Shown one piece after another: positions 1 to 6,755 of a DNA stretch of 6,769 nucleotides. Within the stretch, counting starts at the first letter, position 1, and each line of letters begins with the position of its first letter. The position numbers were made by a program, and so were the translations under genes. The stretch spans positions 1-6,769 of the forward strand of contig JAEYVD010000201.1 of NCBI GenBank assembly GCA_023432075.1. The letters are read 5' to 3'. Below the pieces are notes generated by a model. It worked only from the letters and a program-made list of their open reading frames with translations. It made no database searches and was not told the origin of the DNA. This DNA is from Pseudomonadota bacterium. GTDB lineage: Bacteria; Pseudomonadota; Gammaproteobacteria; Burkholderiales; Burkholderiaceae_B.

Positions 1-1491
1 GACCTGAGCGCGGGCGTGGGCACGTGGGACACCTATCGCGCCACGGCAGACCTGTCCACGCCGCTCAATGCCGAGGGCAGCGTGCGCGGCCGCATCGTGG
101 CGGCGTACCAGGACAACGAGCCAAAGGGCAGCACGTGGGGCGGCTTTCCGCTTTGGTACGCGGACGGCGGGCGCACCGATTGGCGCCGGTCGCTGAACAC
201 CGGCGCGCGCTGGTCCTCATGGGGCAGCACCACGCAGGGCGCGTTTGCCAGCCTGGAGCATCGCTTCGACAACGATTGGCGCGTGCAGGCCGTGGGCTCG
301 TATTCCAAGAATGAAATGGACGGCAAGCTCTTGTACCTGTACGGCTGGCCGGACCGGGAAACCGGACTGGGCATGGGCGCCTCGCCCGCCTGGTATCTGG
401 GCGACCGCAAGCAGAACGCGCTGGACCTGAAGGCAAACGGCCCGTTCACATTGTTCGGCCGCCGCCACGAGGCCGTGGTGGGTGCAAGCTTCAACCGTCA
501 GAAGGGCGACTTCAACTACCGGTCTGCCATCGGCGCCGCCGCCGTGGGCAATTTCCTGGACTGGGACGGCTCGTATCCTGAACCCGACTGGAACGATTCG
601 ATCATTGCCAACCGCTACACCACCACGCAGACCGGCTGGTACGGCGCGCTGCGCCTGAACCTGGCCGACCCGCTCAAGCTGATCGTGGGCGGGCGCTACA
701 GCACCTGGAAGACCAATTCGGTCGGGTTTGGCGGCGAAGGGCGCACCGAGTTCGACAAGAACGAGTTCACGCCATACGCCGGCCTGCTGTACGACATCAA
801 TGACACCTACACGGCGTACGTCAGCTACACAGGCATCTTCAATCCGCAGACCTATCAGGACCGCAACGGCAACTGGCTGGATCCGCTGGAAGGCAAGTCG
901 TATGAAGCCGGCATCAAGGGCGAATGGCTGGACGGCCGCTTGAATGCCAGCGCCGCCGTCTTCCAGATCGACCAGGACAACGTGGCGCAGGCGGATCCCG
1001 GCCAGATGGTGCCGGGCACGACCAACCAGGCGTACACGGCAGCGCAAGGCACGCGCAGCCGCGGGTTCGACCTGGAACTGTCGGGCGAAGTGACGCCGGG
1101 CTGGAATGTGGCGGCCGGGTGGTCGCACTGGACCGCGCGCGATGGCGACGGCAACGCGATCCAGACCGACCAGCCGCGCAGCCTGGTGCGCGTCTTCACG
1201 ACCTACCAACTGCCGGGAGACTGGAACCGCCTGACCGTGGGCGGGGGCGTGAACTGGCAAAGCCACGTCTACACCATCGCCAGCGGCCCCAACGGCGACG
1301 AGCGCGTGGGGCAGGGCAGCTATGCCGTGACCAACCTCATGGCGCGCTACCGTTTCAACCGCAATCTGTCGGCGCAACTGAACGTGAACAACGTGTTCGA
1401 CCGCAAGTATTACAGCCAGATCGGCTTCTACAGCCAGGGCGCGTGGGCCGCGGGCCGCAGCGCGATGCTGACGATGCGCTACCTGTACTGA
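1..1491 (+). CDS. TonB-dependent siderophore receptor, C-terminal part (5' truncated by window edge)
   Basis: This is an outer-membrane beta-barrel receptor that would import a ferric siderophore using energy from TonB-ExbB-ExbD. The reading frame is open from base 1 and encodes 496 residues up to a TGA. FhuE/FoxA/FpvA-like receptors have about 700-800 residues, so the signal peptide, TonB box, plug domain and first strands lie upstream of the window. The visible part shows alternating aromatic/polar barrel strands, such as QTGWYGALRLNL, LKLIVGGRYSTW, FTPYAGLLYDIN and YTAYVSYTGIF, and the segment GKSYEAGIKGEW typical of this family. The C-terminal block includes LNVNNVFDRKYY and ends with the aromatic residues YLY, the usual outer-membrane assembly signal. 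The GTG at 16 is internal and not the real start. The substrate cannot be told from this fragment; a hydroxamate-type ligand is only a guess from FhuE-like style. No iron regulator site is visible because the promoter is outside. Confidence 0.93.
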   Translation, partial: DLSAGVGTWDTYRATADLSTPLNAEGSVRGRIVAAYQDNEPKGSTWGGFPLWYADGGRTDWRRSLNTGARWSSWGSTTQGAFASLEHRFDNDWRVQAVGSYSKNEMDGKLLYLYGWPDRETGLGMGASPAWYLGDRKQNALDLKANGPFTLFGRRHEAVVGASFNRQKGDFNYRSAIGAAAVGNFLDWDGSYPEPDWNDSIIANRYTTTQTGWYGALRLNLADPLKLIVGGRYSTWKTNSVGFGGEGRTEFDKNEFTPYAGLLYDINDTYTAYVSYTGIFNPQTYQDRNGNWLDPLEGKSYEAGIKGEWLDGRLNASAAVFQIDQDNVAQADPGQMVPGTTNQAYTAAQGTRSRGFDLELSGEVTPGWNVAAGWSHWTARDGDGNAIQTDQPRSLVRVFTTYQLPGDWNRLTVGGGVNWQSHVYTIASGPNGDERVGQGSYAVTNLMARYRFNRNLSAQLNVNNVFDRKYYSQIGFYSQGAWAAGRSAMLTMRYLY

Positions 1492-1502
1492 TCGCAGCGC
1501 GC

Positions 1503-2432
1503 CTAGGCGGGGCCTATTGGCCCCGACGCCGCCCGCGCGGCCTCGGCGATGCTGGCAATGAAGGCTTTGGCGGCTTCCGGCATGATGCGCCCGGCCAGTG
1601 TCTGCACCTCGAAGTGGCGCTCGTTCATCTCGCGGTCGCGCAGGGGCACGGCGACGATTTTTCCCCACGCCAGGCGGTTGCGGACCGCCAGTTCGCCGCA
1701 GAAGGCGACCCCGCCGCCCGCGCTGGCAAAACCCACCAGCGCGTCGATGCTGCGTCTGGTGAACGCCGGCTCGCAGTGCAGCTGCTGGCGGCTGCAGCTG
1801 ATGTCGATCAGCTGGCGCAGCGTGGAATCGGGCGTAGGCAGTGCAAGCGGATACGCCATCAATTGCGCCAGCGCCAACTCGCGGCGGTCGGCCAGCGGAT
1901 GGCCGGCCGAAAGGATCGCGCGCACCGGCGCGGGCACGCGCGCTTCCACGCGGATATCGCGCTGAGACGTCAGGCTGAGCGTGACGCCGATGTCCGCCGA
2001 GCCGTCCCGGATGCGCTGGGGAATTTCCTGCTGCGAGCAGACATCCAGTGAAAAGCGGATACCGGCGTAGTGCTGCCGGAACGCCGCGATGGCGGCGGGG
2101 ACGAATTCCGACGCATAGCCCTCGGTGCTGACGATGCGCACATGGCCCTGGCGCAGGCCGCGTAGCGCCAGGATGTCGCCCGCTACGCGATCCACGTCCT
2201 GCTGCATGCGCTTGGCGTGCGCGGCCAGCAGTTCGCCGGCGGCGTTCGGGACCATGCCGCGCGCGCGGCGCTCGAACAGCAGCGTGCCCAGTTCGCGTTC
2301 GACGCGGGCAATCTGCCGGCTGACGGCCGACGGGGCGACATCCAGGCGGGCGGCGGCTTCGCTGACCGAGCCGGTGCGCACGACTTCCAGGAAATAGCGC
2401 AGGGAAATCTCCTGCAGGACACGAGGGTTCAT
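1503..2432 (-). CDS. LysR-family transcriptional regulator, divergent from dsdA
   Basis: This is a cytoplasmic DNA-binding regulator of 309 residues, the usual length for the LysR family. The N-terminal winged helix-turn-helix is clear: LRYFLEVVRTGSVSEAAARL (residues 11-30), then SAVSRQIARVERELGTLLFE (residues 35-54) and a wing ending near VPNAAGELL. A linker helix leads to a periplasmic-binding-like effector domain from about residue 97 (HVRIVSTEGY) to the C terminus. I start at the ATG at 2432. A longer frame reaches a TTG at 2462, but that extension would put the operator-like inverted repeat at 2447-2463 inside the gene and would place extra residues before the conserved N terminus. Only a weak GGA precedes the ATG. 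The divergent neighbour dsdA is the likely target, a layout comparable with dsdC-dsdX-dsdA in E. coli. The protein is not recognisably DsdC by sequence, so that role is inferred from position. Confidence 0.93.
   Translation of the reverse strand: MNPRVLQEISLRYFLEVVRTGSVSEAAARLDVAPSAVSRQIARVERELGTLLFERRARGMVPNAAGELLAAHAKRMQQDVDRVAGDILALRGLRQGHVRIVSTEGYASEFVPAAIAAFRQHYAGIRFSLDVCSQQEIPQRIRDGSADIGVTLSLTSQRDIRVEARVPAPVRAILSAGHPLADRRELALAQLMAYPLALPTPDSTLRQLIDISCSRQQLHCEPAFTRRSIDALVGFASAGGGVAFCGELAVRNRLAWGKIVAVPLRDREMNERHFEVQTLAGRIMPEAAKAFIASIAEAARAASGPIGPA
1508..1525. terminator. Perfect GC hairpin between convergent receptor and lysR genes
   Basis: A 7-bp perfect stem (CGGGGCC / GGCCCCG) closes a four-base TATT loop. 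It starts 17 bp after the receptor stop codon and lies inside the last codons of the convergent lysR gene. Its position fits a shared bidirectional stop for two convergent genes. Neither side has a U-tract, so it is not a classical intrinsic terminator. It may only slow polymerase, protect a 3' end or reflect GC-rich coding sequence. Confidence 0.35.
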
Positions 2433-2446
2433 GGTCGGATCCAAGG

Positions 2447-2463
2447 TTTGCGGAAAGCGCAAA
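2447..2463. promoter_or_regulatory. LysR-type operator candidate (T-N11-A inverted repeat)
   Basis: A perfect inverted repeat TTTGCG-GAAAG-CGCAAA has 6-bp arms and a 5-bp spacer. It contains the T-N11-A core (TGCG-N5-CGCA) that LysR-type regulators bind. It lies 14 bp upstream of the lysR start, so binding could also repress lysR itself. Its centre (about 2455) is about 66 bp before the predicted dsdA transcription start, close to the usual recognition-site position of this family. The repeat is seen directly; its binding by the neighbouring protein is inferred. Confidence 0.6.
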
Positions 2464-2484
2464 GAAGAATTCTAACCATTGATA

Positions 2485-2514
2485 TTGCTGCAAAGCGTCG
2501 GCCGCCTCTAGGAT
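2485..2514 (+). promoter_or_regulatory. Possible weak sigma70 promoter of dsdA
   Basis: TTGCTG (2485-2490) and TAGGAT (2509-2514) are separated by 18 bp. Each hexamer departs from consensus, as expected for an activator-dependent promoter. Transcription would start near 2521. That is downstream of the first possible ATG (2513) and upstream of the ATG at 2552, so it supports the later dsdA start. The match is modest and could be chance. Confidence 0.35.
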
Positions 2515-2551
2515 GTGGGCATTCCTTGCGCTCTCATTCGCTAGCACAGCC

Positions 2552-3898
2552 ATGTTTCAATCCGACGCTCCCTCCAAATCCCCCGTTCTGGATTCGCTCC
2601 GTCAAGCAAAGCCGGTGCTGTGGACCGGCCCTGAAACGCGTGCGGCTGCTGGGCCGGGCGCGCACTTCCTGATGGACCAGGTGCTGTCCGCGCAAGAGCG
2701 CTTTGCGCGGTTTGCGCCGCTCTTGGCGGAATTATTTCCCGAGCTGGCCGCGACGGGCGGCGTGATCGAGTCGCCGCTGTTGCCCGCCGCCGCCATGCAG
2801 GCGGCCATGGGCCTGCCGCAGGACGCGGGCCGGTTGTGGATCAAGGCGGATCACGCGCTGCCGGTGGCCGGGTCGATCAAGGCGCGGGGCGGGATCCACG
2901 AGGTGCTGGAATTTGCCGAGTCCTTGGCCATGCGTGAGGGCGTGCTGCGCCAGGGCGACGACTACCGCAAGCTGGCCGGCCCCGAGGCCCGCGCCGTGTT
3001 CGCCCGTTATCAGGTCGCCGTGGGGTCCACGGGCAACCTGGGCTTGTCGATCGGCGTGATCGCGTCGGCGCTGGGATTCCGCTCGGCGGTGCATATGTCG
3101 GCCGACGCGAAGGAATGGAAAAAGGCGCGGCTGCGCGCGCGCGGGGTCGAGGTGGTCGAGCACGCGGGCGACTACGAAAAGGCCGTGGCTGCGGGCCGGG
3201 CGCAGGTCGAAGCGGATCCGTTCGGTTATTTCGTGGACGACGAGCGGTCGGCGTCCCTGTTCATGGGCTACGCCGCCGCCGCGCTGCACCTGCGCGTGCA
3301 ATTGGCCGAAGCCGGCGTGCGAGTGGATGCCGAGCATCCGCTTTTTGTCTACCTGCCTTGCGGCGTGGGCGGGGCGCCGGGCGGCATCGCGTTCGGCCTG
3401 ACGCAGCTTTTCGGCCCCCACGTGCATTGCTTCTTTGCCGAGCCGGTGCAGTCGCCGTGCTTCCTGGGGCGAATGATGGCGGGCCGCGGCGAGCTGCCGG
3501 GCGCGCCGGCGTCCGCATCGGTGTACGACGTGGGTCTGACCAACGTGACCGAGGCCGACGGCCTGGCGGTGCCGACGGCCTCCGAACTGGCCTACGCGGC
3601 CGTGGGTGCGCAACTGCGCGGCGTCTACACCGTGGAAGACGACACCTTGTACGCGGACCTGGCGCGCGTAAAGGACAGCGAAGGCCTGCGCATCGAACCG
3701 TCCGCCGCCGCGGGCTTCAGCGGCCCCCGCCATCTGTGCGGCACCGATGCCGGCCGGGCGTGGCTGCGGGCGCAGGGCCTGCAGGCGCACCTGCCGCAGG
3801 CCACGCATCTGGCCTGGACGACGGGCGGGCTGTTCGTGCCCGACGAAGAATATGACCGATTCCTGAGCCGTGGGCGTTCGCTCACGGCCGGCAACTAG
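2552..3898 (+). CDS. dsdA: D-serine ammonia-lyase (D-serine dehydratase), PLP-dependent
   Basis: This cytoplasmic enzyme converts D-serine to pyruvate and ammonia, giving both carbon and nitrogen and removing a toxic D-amino acid. From the ATG at 2552 it has 448 residues, close to the 442 of E. coli DsdA. It has the fold-type II PLP signatures in order: ATGGVIES near residue 67; the PLP lysine (K110) in [12 protein letters not shown]; the phosphate-binding loop [12 protein letters not shown] near 157-168; [13 protein letters not shown] near 180-192; [13 protein letters not shown] near 266-278; and the C-terminal THLAWTTGG near 418-426. These blocks agree closely with DsdA rather than with threonine or L-serine dehydratases. 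An in-frame ATG at 2513 would add 13 hydrophobic residues not expected in this family, so I prefer 2552 although no strong Shine-Dalgarno precedes it. It lies divergent to lysR and 48 bp before the Bug gene. No dsdX-type permease is in the window. Confidence 0.96.
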   Translation: MFQSDAPSKSPVLDSLRQAKPVLWTGPETRAAAGPGAHFLMDQVLSAQERFARFAPLLAELFPELAATGGVIESPLLPAAAMQAAMGLPQDAGRLWIKADHALPVAGSIKARGGIHEVLEFAESLAMREGVLRQGDDYRKLAGPEARAVFARYQVAVGSTGNLGLSIGVIASALGFRSAVHMSADAKEWKKARLRARGVEVVEHAGDYEKAVAAGRAQVEADPFGYFVDDERSASLFMGYAAAALHLRVQLAEAGVRVDAEHPLFVYLPCGVGGAPGGIAFGLTQLFGPHVHCFFAEPVQSPCFLGRMMAGRGELPGAPASASVYDVGLTNVTEADGLAVPTASELAYAAVGAQLRGVYTVEDDTLYADLARVKDSEGLRIEPSAAAGFSGPRHLCGTDAGRAWLRAQGLQAHLPQATHLAWTTGGLFVPDEEYDRFLSRGRSLTAGN

Positions 3899-3946
3899 GC
3901 GCCGGCAGACGCGCCGCATCTCCACCACCTACCATCGAGCACCGCC

Positions 3947-4927
3947 ATGAAAACCTCGTTTCTTGCAGTCAGTCTCGCTTTTGCCAGCACCCTCGGCGCG
4001 GCCGCGCCCGCCGTGGCCCAGGACGCCTATCCCTCGCGTCCGCTCACGATGATCGTCCCGTTTCCGCCGGGGGGCGCCACGGACGTGCTGGGCCGCGTGG
4101 TGGCCCAGAAGCTGGGGCAGGAACTGGGACGCACGGTCGTGGTGGAAAACCGCGCCGGCGCGGGCACGGTGATCGGCGCCAGCTACGTCGCCAAGGCGGC
4201 GCCCGACGGCTACACGCTGCTCGTGAGCTCGGGCACCACGTTCACGGTCAACCCGGCCATTCAGGCCAACCTGCCGTATGACCCGGTCAAGAGTTTCGAG
4301 CCCATCGGCATCGTTGGCCGCACCGGGCTGGCCCTGCTTGCCAACCCCAAGGTGCCGGTCAAGGACCTGAAGGAGTTCGTGGCGTACGTGAAGGACCCGG
4401 CGCATGACCAGCCGCCGTACGGCTCGTTTGGCACGGGCACGACCGCGCATTTCGTGGGCGAGGCCTTCATCGCCGCCGCCAAGCTGAAAATGACCCACGT
4501 GCCGTACAAGGGCAGCGCGCCCGCGATGACGGACCTGATCGGCGGTCAGATTCCGTTCTCGGTCGACACCGTGGCCGCGGCGCTGCCGCAAAGCAAGCAA
4601 GGCAAGGTGCGCGTGCTGGCGGTGTCCAGCCCGAAGCGCTCGGCCTTCCTGCCCGACGTGCCCACGTTCGCCGAACAGGGCTATCCCTCGGTCGCGATGG
4701 ACACGTGGCTGATGGTCGCCGCGCCGCGCGGATTGCCCGCCGACGTGAAGACCCGTCTGGAGCAGGCGCTCAAGGCCACCGTCGAATCCCCCGAAGTGGT
4801 CAAGAGCCTGGAGGCGCAAGGCTTCGAGGCGGCCTTCGCCAGCGCGGCCGAAGGCGAGGCGCTGATCCAGAAGGAACTGCCCATCATGCGCGAGGTCGCG
4901 CAACGGGCCAACATCAAGATCGACTGA
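3947..4927 (+). CDS. Bug-family (TctC-like) periplasmic substrate-binding protein
   Basis: This is a secreted solute-binding protein of the tripartite tricarboxylate transporter type, 326 residues long, the usual size. The N terminus MKTSFLAVSLAFASTLG... is a typical Sec signal peptide with likely cleavage after AVA at residue 24. The mature protein opens with the family hallmarks YPSRPLTMIVPFPPGGATD (28-46), where the PGG loop contributes to the ligand pocket, then VENRAGAGTVIGASYVAKA near 66-84, PDGYTLL near 86-92, LPYDPVKSFEPIGIVG near 109-124, VPYKGSAPAMTDLIGGQI near 185-202, and PDVPTFAEQGYP near 236-247. Known members bind small carboxylates or amino acids, but the ligand cannot be read from sequence. 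No TctA or TctB membrane gene is nearby, so it would borrow membrane components encoded elsewhere or act as a sensor. It lies 48 bp after dsdA and 12 bp before the amidase gene. The start fits the signal peptide, but the ribosome binding site is weak. Confidence 0.95.
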   Translation: MKTSFLAVSLAFASTLGAAAPAVAQDAYPSRPLTMIVPFPPGGATDVLGRVVAQKLGQELGRTVVVENRAGAGTVIGASYVAKAAPDGYTLLVSSGTTFTVNPAIQANLPYDPVKSFEPIGIVGRTGLALLANPKVPVKDLKEFVAYVKDPAHDQPPYGSFGTGTTAHFVGEAFIAAAKLKMTHVPYKGSAPAMTDLIGGQIPFSVDTVAAALPQSKQGKVRVLAVSSPKRSAFLPDVPTFAEQGYPSVAMDTWLMVAAPRGLPADVKTRLEQALKATVESPEVVKSLEAQGFEAAFASAAEGEALIQKELPIMREVAQRANIKID

Positions 4928-4933
4928 AGGAAG
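4926..4933 (+). promoter_or_regulatory. Shine-Dalgarno of the amidase gene overlapping the Bug stop codon
   Basis: GAAGGAAG lies 6 bases before the ATG at 4940 and overlaps the last two bases of the TGA of the upstream gene. Ribosomes ending the binding-protein gene therefore finish on this site, which suggests coupled translation and supports the choice of start. Confidence 0.7.
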
Positions 4934-4939
4934 ACGACG

Positions 4940-6463
4940 ATGGCTTTGGACGACACCCTGGTATCCCTGACCGCCGTTGAATTGCGGCGCATGATCGGCG
5001 CCCGCCAGCTTTCGCCGGTGGAACTGCTGGAAGCGTGCATCGCGCGTATCCAGGCCGTCAACCCGTACATCAACGCCGTCACCGCCACCGCCTATGAACG
5101 GGCGAGGGCGGAGGCTCGCGCGGCCGAGCGCGCGGTGATGGCAGGCGAGCCGCTGGGCCTCCTGCACGGTTTGCCGATGGGGGTGAAGGACCTGGAGCCC
5201 ACGGCCGGCGTGCTGACCACGTACGGTTCGCCCTTGTATCGCGGCCATGTGCCGGACGAGGACATCGAGCTGGTGGCGCGCCTGCGCCGCGCGGGCGCCA
5301 TCGTCGCCGCCAAGACCAACGTGCCTGAGATGGGCGCGGGCGCCAACTCGCGCAACACGGTGTGGGGCGCCACGGGCAACCCCTTCAATCCCAACCTGAA
5401 TGCGGGCGGCTCGTCGGGCGGTTCGGCCGCCGCCTTGGCCAGCGACATGCTGCCGGTCTGCACGGGCTCGGACACCGGCGGCTCGCTGCGCATTCCCGCG
5501 TCCAAGTGCGGCGTGGTCGGTTTCCGTCCGTCGCCGGGCATCGTGCCCAGCGTGCGCAAACCGTTGGGCTGGACGCCGATTTCGGTGGTGGGACCCATGG
5601 GCCGCACGGTGGCTGACGCCTGCCTGCAGATGGCGGCGTCCGCCGGACCGCACGCCGGCGATCCGCTCAGTTATCCGCTGGATCCGCTGCAATTTTTGAA
5701 CCCCGGCATCGCCGACCTGGGATCGCTGCGCGTGGCCTACACCGAAGACTTTGGCGCATGCGACGTGGACGACGGCATCCGCGCCACCTTCCGCGAAAAG
5801 ATCGCGGCCATGCGTCATCTGTTTGCGGCCTGCGATCCGATCGATCTGGATGTCGGCGAAGCCCATCGATGCTTTGACGTGCTGCGCGCCGAGGCCTTTG
5901 TTGCGGGCATGCGCGACGCGTACGAAAAGGATCCGGCCAGCCTCGGCCCCAACACCCGCGCCAACTTCGAGATGGGCGCGGCGATGAGCCTGAAGGATTG
6001 CGCATGGGCGCAGGCGGAGCAGACCCGCCTGATCAAGCGCTTTCAACGCGCTTACGACGATTACGACCTCATCCTTTCGCCCACGACGCCGGTCTCGCCG
6101 TTCCCGTGGACGCAGTTGTATGCGGACAAGATCAACGGTGTCGCCCAGGAGAACTATTACCGCTGGCTGGCGCTGACCTATGTCGTCACGCTGACCACGC
6201 ACCCCGCGCTCACGCTGCCCTGCGGCCGCGATGCGAACGGCATGCCGTTCGGGCTGCAGATCGTGGGCCGCTTTCGCGGCGACCTTCAGGTGCTGGCCGC
6301 GGCGCAGGCGATGGAGCAGGCCTTCGCGGGCACGGACGCGCTGCGCCGTCCGCGGCCCGACCTGGCCGCGCTGCGCCCGGCGGAGCCGGCGCTGACGTCG
6401 ATCGTGACGGCCCCGCCGCTGCTCGATGGCGGCGGTGAGGCGGGGTCGGTGTCGGCGGTATAG
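4940..6463 (+). CDS. Amidase signature (AS) family amidohydrolase
   Basis: This is a cytoplasmic serine amidohydrolase of 507 residues with no signal peptide. It has the complete Ser-cisSer-Lys triad of the amidase signature family: K83 in LPMGVKDLEPTAG, S158 in NAGGSSGGSAAAL, and the nucleophile S182 in GSDTGGSLRIPAS. The spacings (75 and 24 residues) match those in mammalian fatty acid amide hydrolase (K142, S217, S241), so the enzyme should be active. Other family blocks are LSPVELLEACIARI near 25-38, KTNVPEMGAGANSRNTVWGA near 125-144, and VGFRPSPGIVPS near 193-204, with LTLPCGRDANGMPFGLQIVG in the C-terminal part. It lacks the GatB/GatC context and lies in a catabolic cluster, so a GatA role is unlikely. 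The substrate is unknown: members cleave aryl, acyl or amino-acid amides. Neighbouring dsdA raises the idea of a D-serine-releasing substrate, which is inference. The last 30 or so residues look like a variable tail. Confidence 0.93.
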   Translation: MALDDTLVSLTAVELRRMIGARQLSPVELLEACIARIQAVNPYINAVTATAYERARAEARAAERAVMAGEPLGLLHGLPMGVKDLEPTAGVLTTYGSPLYRGHVPDEDIELVARLRRAGAIVAAKTNVPEMGAGANSRNTVWGATGNPFNPNLNAGGSSGGSAAALASDMLPVCTGSDTGGSLRIPASKCGVVGFRPSPGIVPSVRKPLGWTPISVVGPMGRTVADACLQMAASAGPHAGDPLSYPLDPLQFLNPGIADLGSLRVAYTEDFGACDVDDGIRATFREKIAAMRHLFAACDPIDLDVGEAHRCFDVLRAEAFVAGMRDAYEKDPASLGPNTRANFEMGAAMSLKDCAWAQAEQTRLIKRFQRAYDDYDLILSPTTPVSPFPWTQLYADKINGVAQENYYRWLALTYVVTLTTHPALTLPCGRDANGMPFGLQIVGRFRGDLQVLAAAQAMEQAFAGTDALRRPRPDLAALRPAEPALTSIVTAPPLLDGGGEAGSVSAV

Positions 6464-6517
6464 CGCACCGTCGTCATGGCGCGGGCCTCGCACGGGGCCG
6501 CGCACTTGGGCAGAAAC

Positions 6518-6554
6518 AAGGCCAGCACGCCGCAACACGCGGTTTGCTGGCCTT
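6518..6554. terminator. Strong rho-independent terminator, probably bidirectional
   Basis: A perfect 10-bp stem AAGGCCAGCA (6518-6527) / TGCTGGCCTT (6545-6554) is extended inward, after one mismatch and a G-T pair, by CCGC/GCGG around an AACAC loop. On the plus strand it is followed by TTT; on the minus strand it is followed by a TTGTTT-type tract. It starts 55 bp after the amidase stop and should end the dsdA-Bug-amidase transcript. It also insulates this transcript from the promoter downstream. Confidence 0.85.
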
Positions 6555-6566
6555 TCGCTATTACGG

Positions 6567-6584
6567 CCTAGTCCGTCTTCTAGG
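6567..6584. promoter_or_regulatory. Operator-like inverted repeat upstream of the next gene's promoter
   Basis: CCTAG (6567-6571) and CTAGG (6580-6584) form a perfect inverted repeat with an 8-bp spacer. Its centre lies about 66 bp before the predicted transcription start (about 6642), a usual position for an activator that contacts RNA polymerase. The region is much richer in A/T than the genes. The binding protein is unknown. Confidence 0.4.
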
Positions 6585-6601
6585 GTTATTCCTGACTAAA
6601 A

Positions 6602-6614
6602 GCTGATTGTCAGC
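6602..6614. promoter_or_regulatory. Short palindrome over the -35 box
   Basis: GCTGA-TTG-TCAGC is a perfect 5-bp inverted repeat that overlaps the predicted -35 hexamer. A TTGTCAG heptamer at 6607-6613 recurs at 6618-6624, exactly 11 bp away, about one helical turn. Such an arrangement suits a repressor or activator dimer. It is short enough that chance cannot be excluded. Confidence 0.35.
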
Positions 6615-6635
6615 CGTTTGTCAGGCAGGTTTAAT
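6607..6635 (+). promoter_or_regulatory. Sigma70 promoter of the gene downstream of the window
   Basis: TTGTCA (6607-6612) and TTTAAT (6630-6635) are separated by 17 bp; each hexamer differs from consensus at one position. This is the best sigma70 match in the non-coding DNA of the window. Transcription would start near 6642, giving a leader of about 124 nt before the ATG at 6766. Confidence 0.7.
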
Positions 6636-6649
6636 CACTCCAAAGTTGC

Positions 6650-6667
6650 GCATCAGACGCATCAGAC
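6650..6667. repeat. Tandem duplication of a 9-bp unit
   Basis: GCATCAGAC occurs twice with no gap, just after the predicted transcription start. It could be a regulatory site, part of a leader RNA structure or simple slippage. Confidence 0.6.
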
Positions 6668-6750
6668 GGCAGGCGAAAGCCCACCGCAGGCCCTTCGCGC
6701 CGCACCCTTGCAGCCGTAGTAACTACACGCTGGTCCATGTAGTCCACCCC

Positions 6751-6755
6751 AGGAG
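6751..6755 (+). promoter_or_regulatory. Shine-Dalgarno of the next gene
   Basis: AGGAG lies 10 bases before the ATG at 6766. It is a strong site and is the main evidence that a gene begins at the window edge. Confidence 0.65.

Noticed and set aside
2513..2551. N-terminal extension of DsdA from the ATG at 2513, resembling a short hydrophobic leader
   Set aside because: DsdA is cytoplasmic, the extension exceeds the usual length, and the predicted transcription start (about 2521) lies after this ATG. The ATG at 2552 fits better, though a short leader cannot be ruled out without N-terminal data.
217..2553. A 778-codon open frame on the minus strand spanning the receptor and lysR genes
   Set aside because: It is in a different frame from lysR, runs through the lysR-dsdA gap, and has low-complexity Arg/Ala/Gly/Val-rich content. 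It is a shadow of the real genes.
3898..3915. GGCGC/GCGCC inverted repeat after the dsdA stop codon
   Set aside because: The stem is only 5 bp with an 8-base loop and no U-tract. It is common by chance at this GC content and gives no reason to break the operon.
2732..3928. A 398-codon minus-strand frame opposite dsdA
   Set aside because: It is antisense to a strongly conserved DsdA sequence, with His/Arg-rich composition and no family features.
3929..6538. An 869-codon open frame on the minus strand opposite the Bug and amidase genes
   Set aside because: The plus strand carries two clear, conserved protein families here. The minus frame gives an Arg/His/Gly-rich translation without recognisable domains, as expected from the complement of GC-rich coding DNA.
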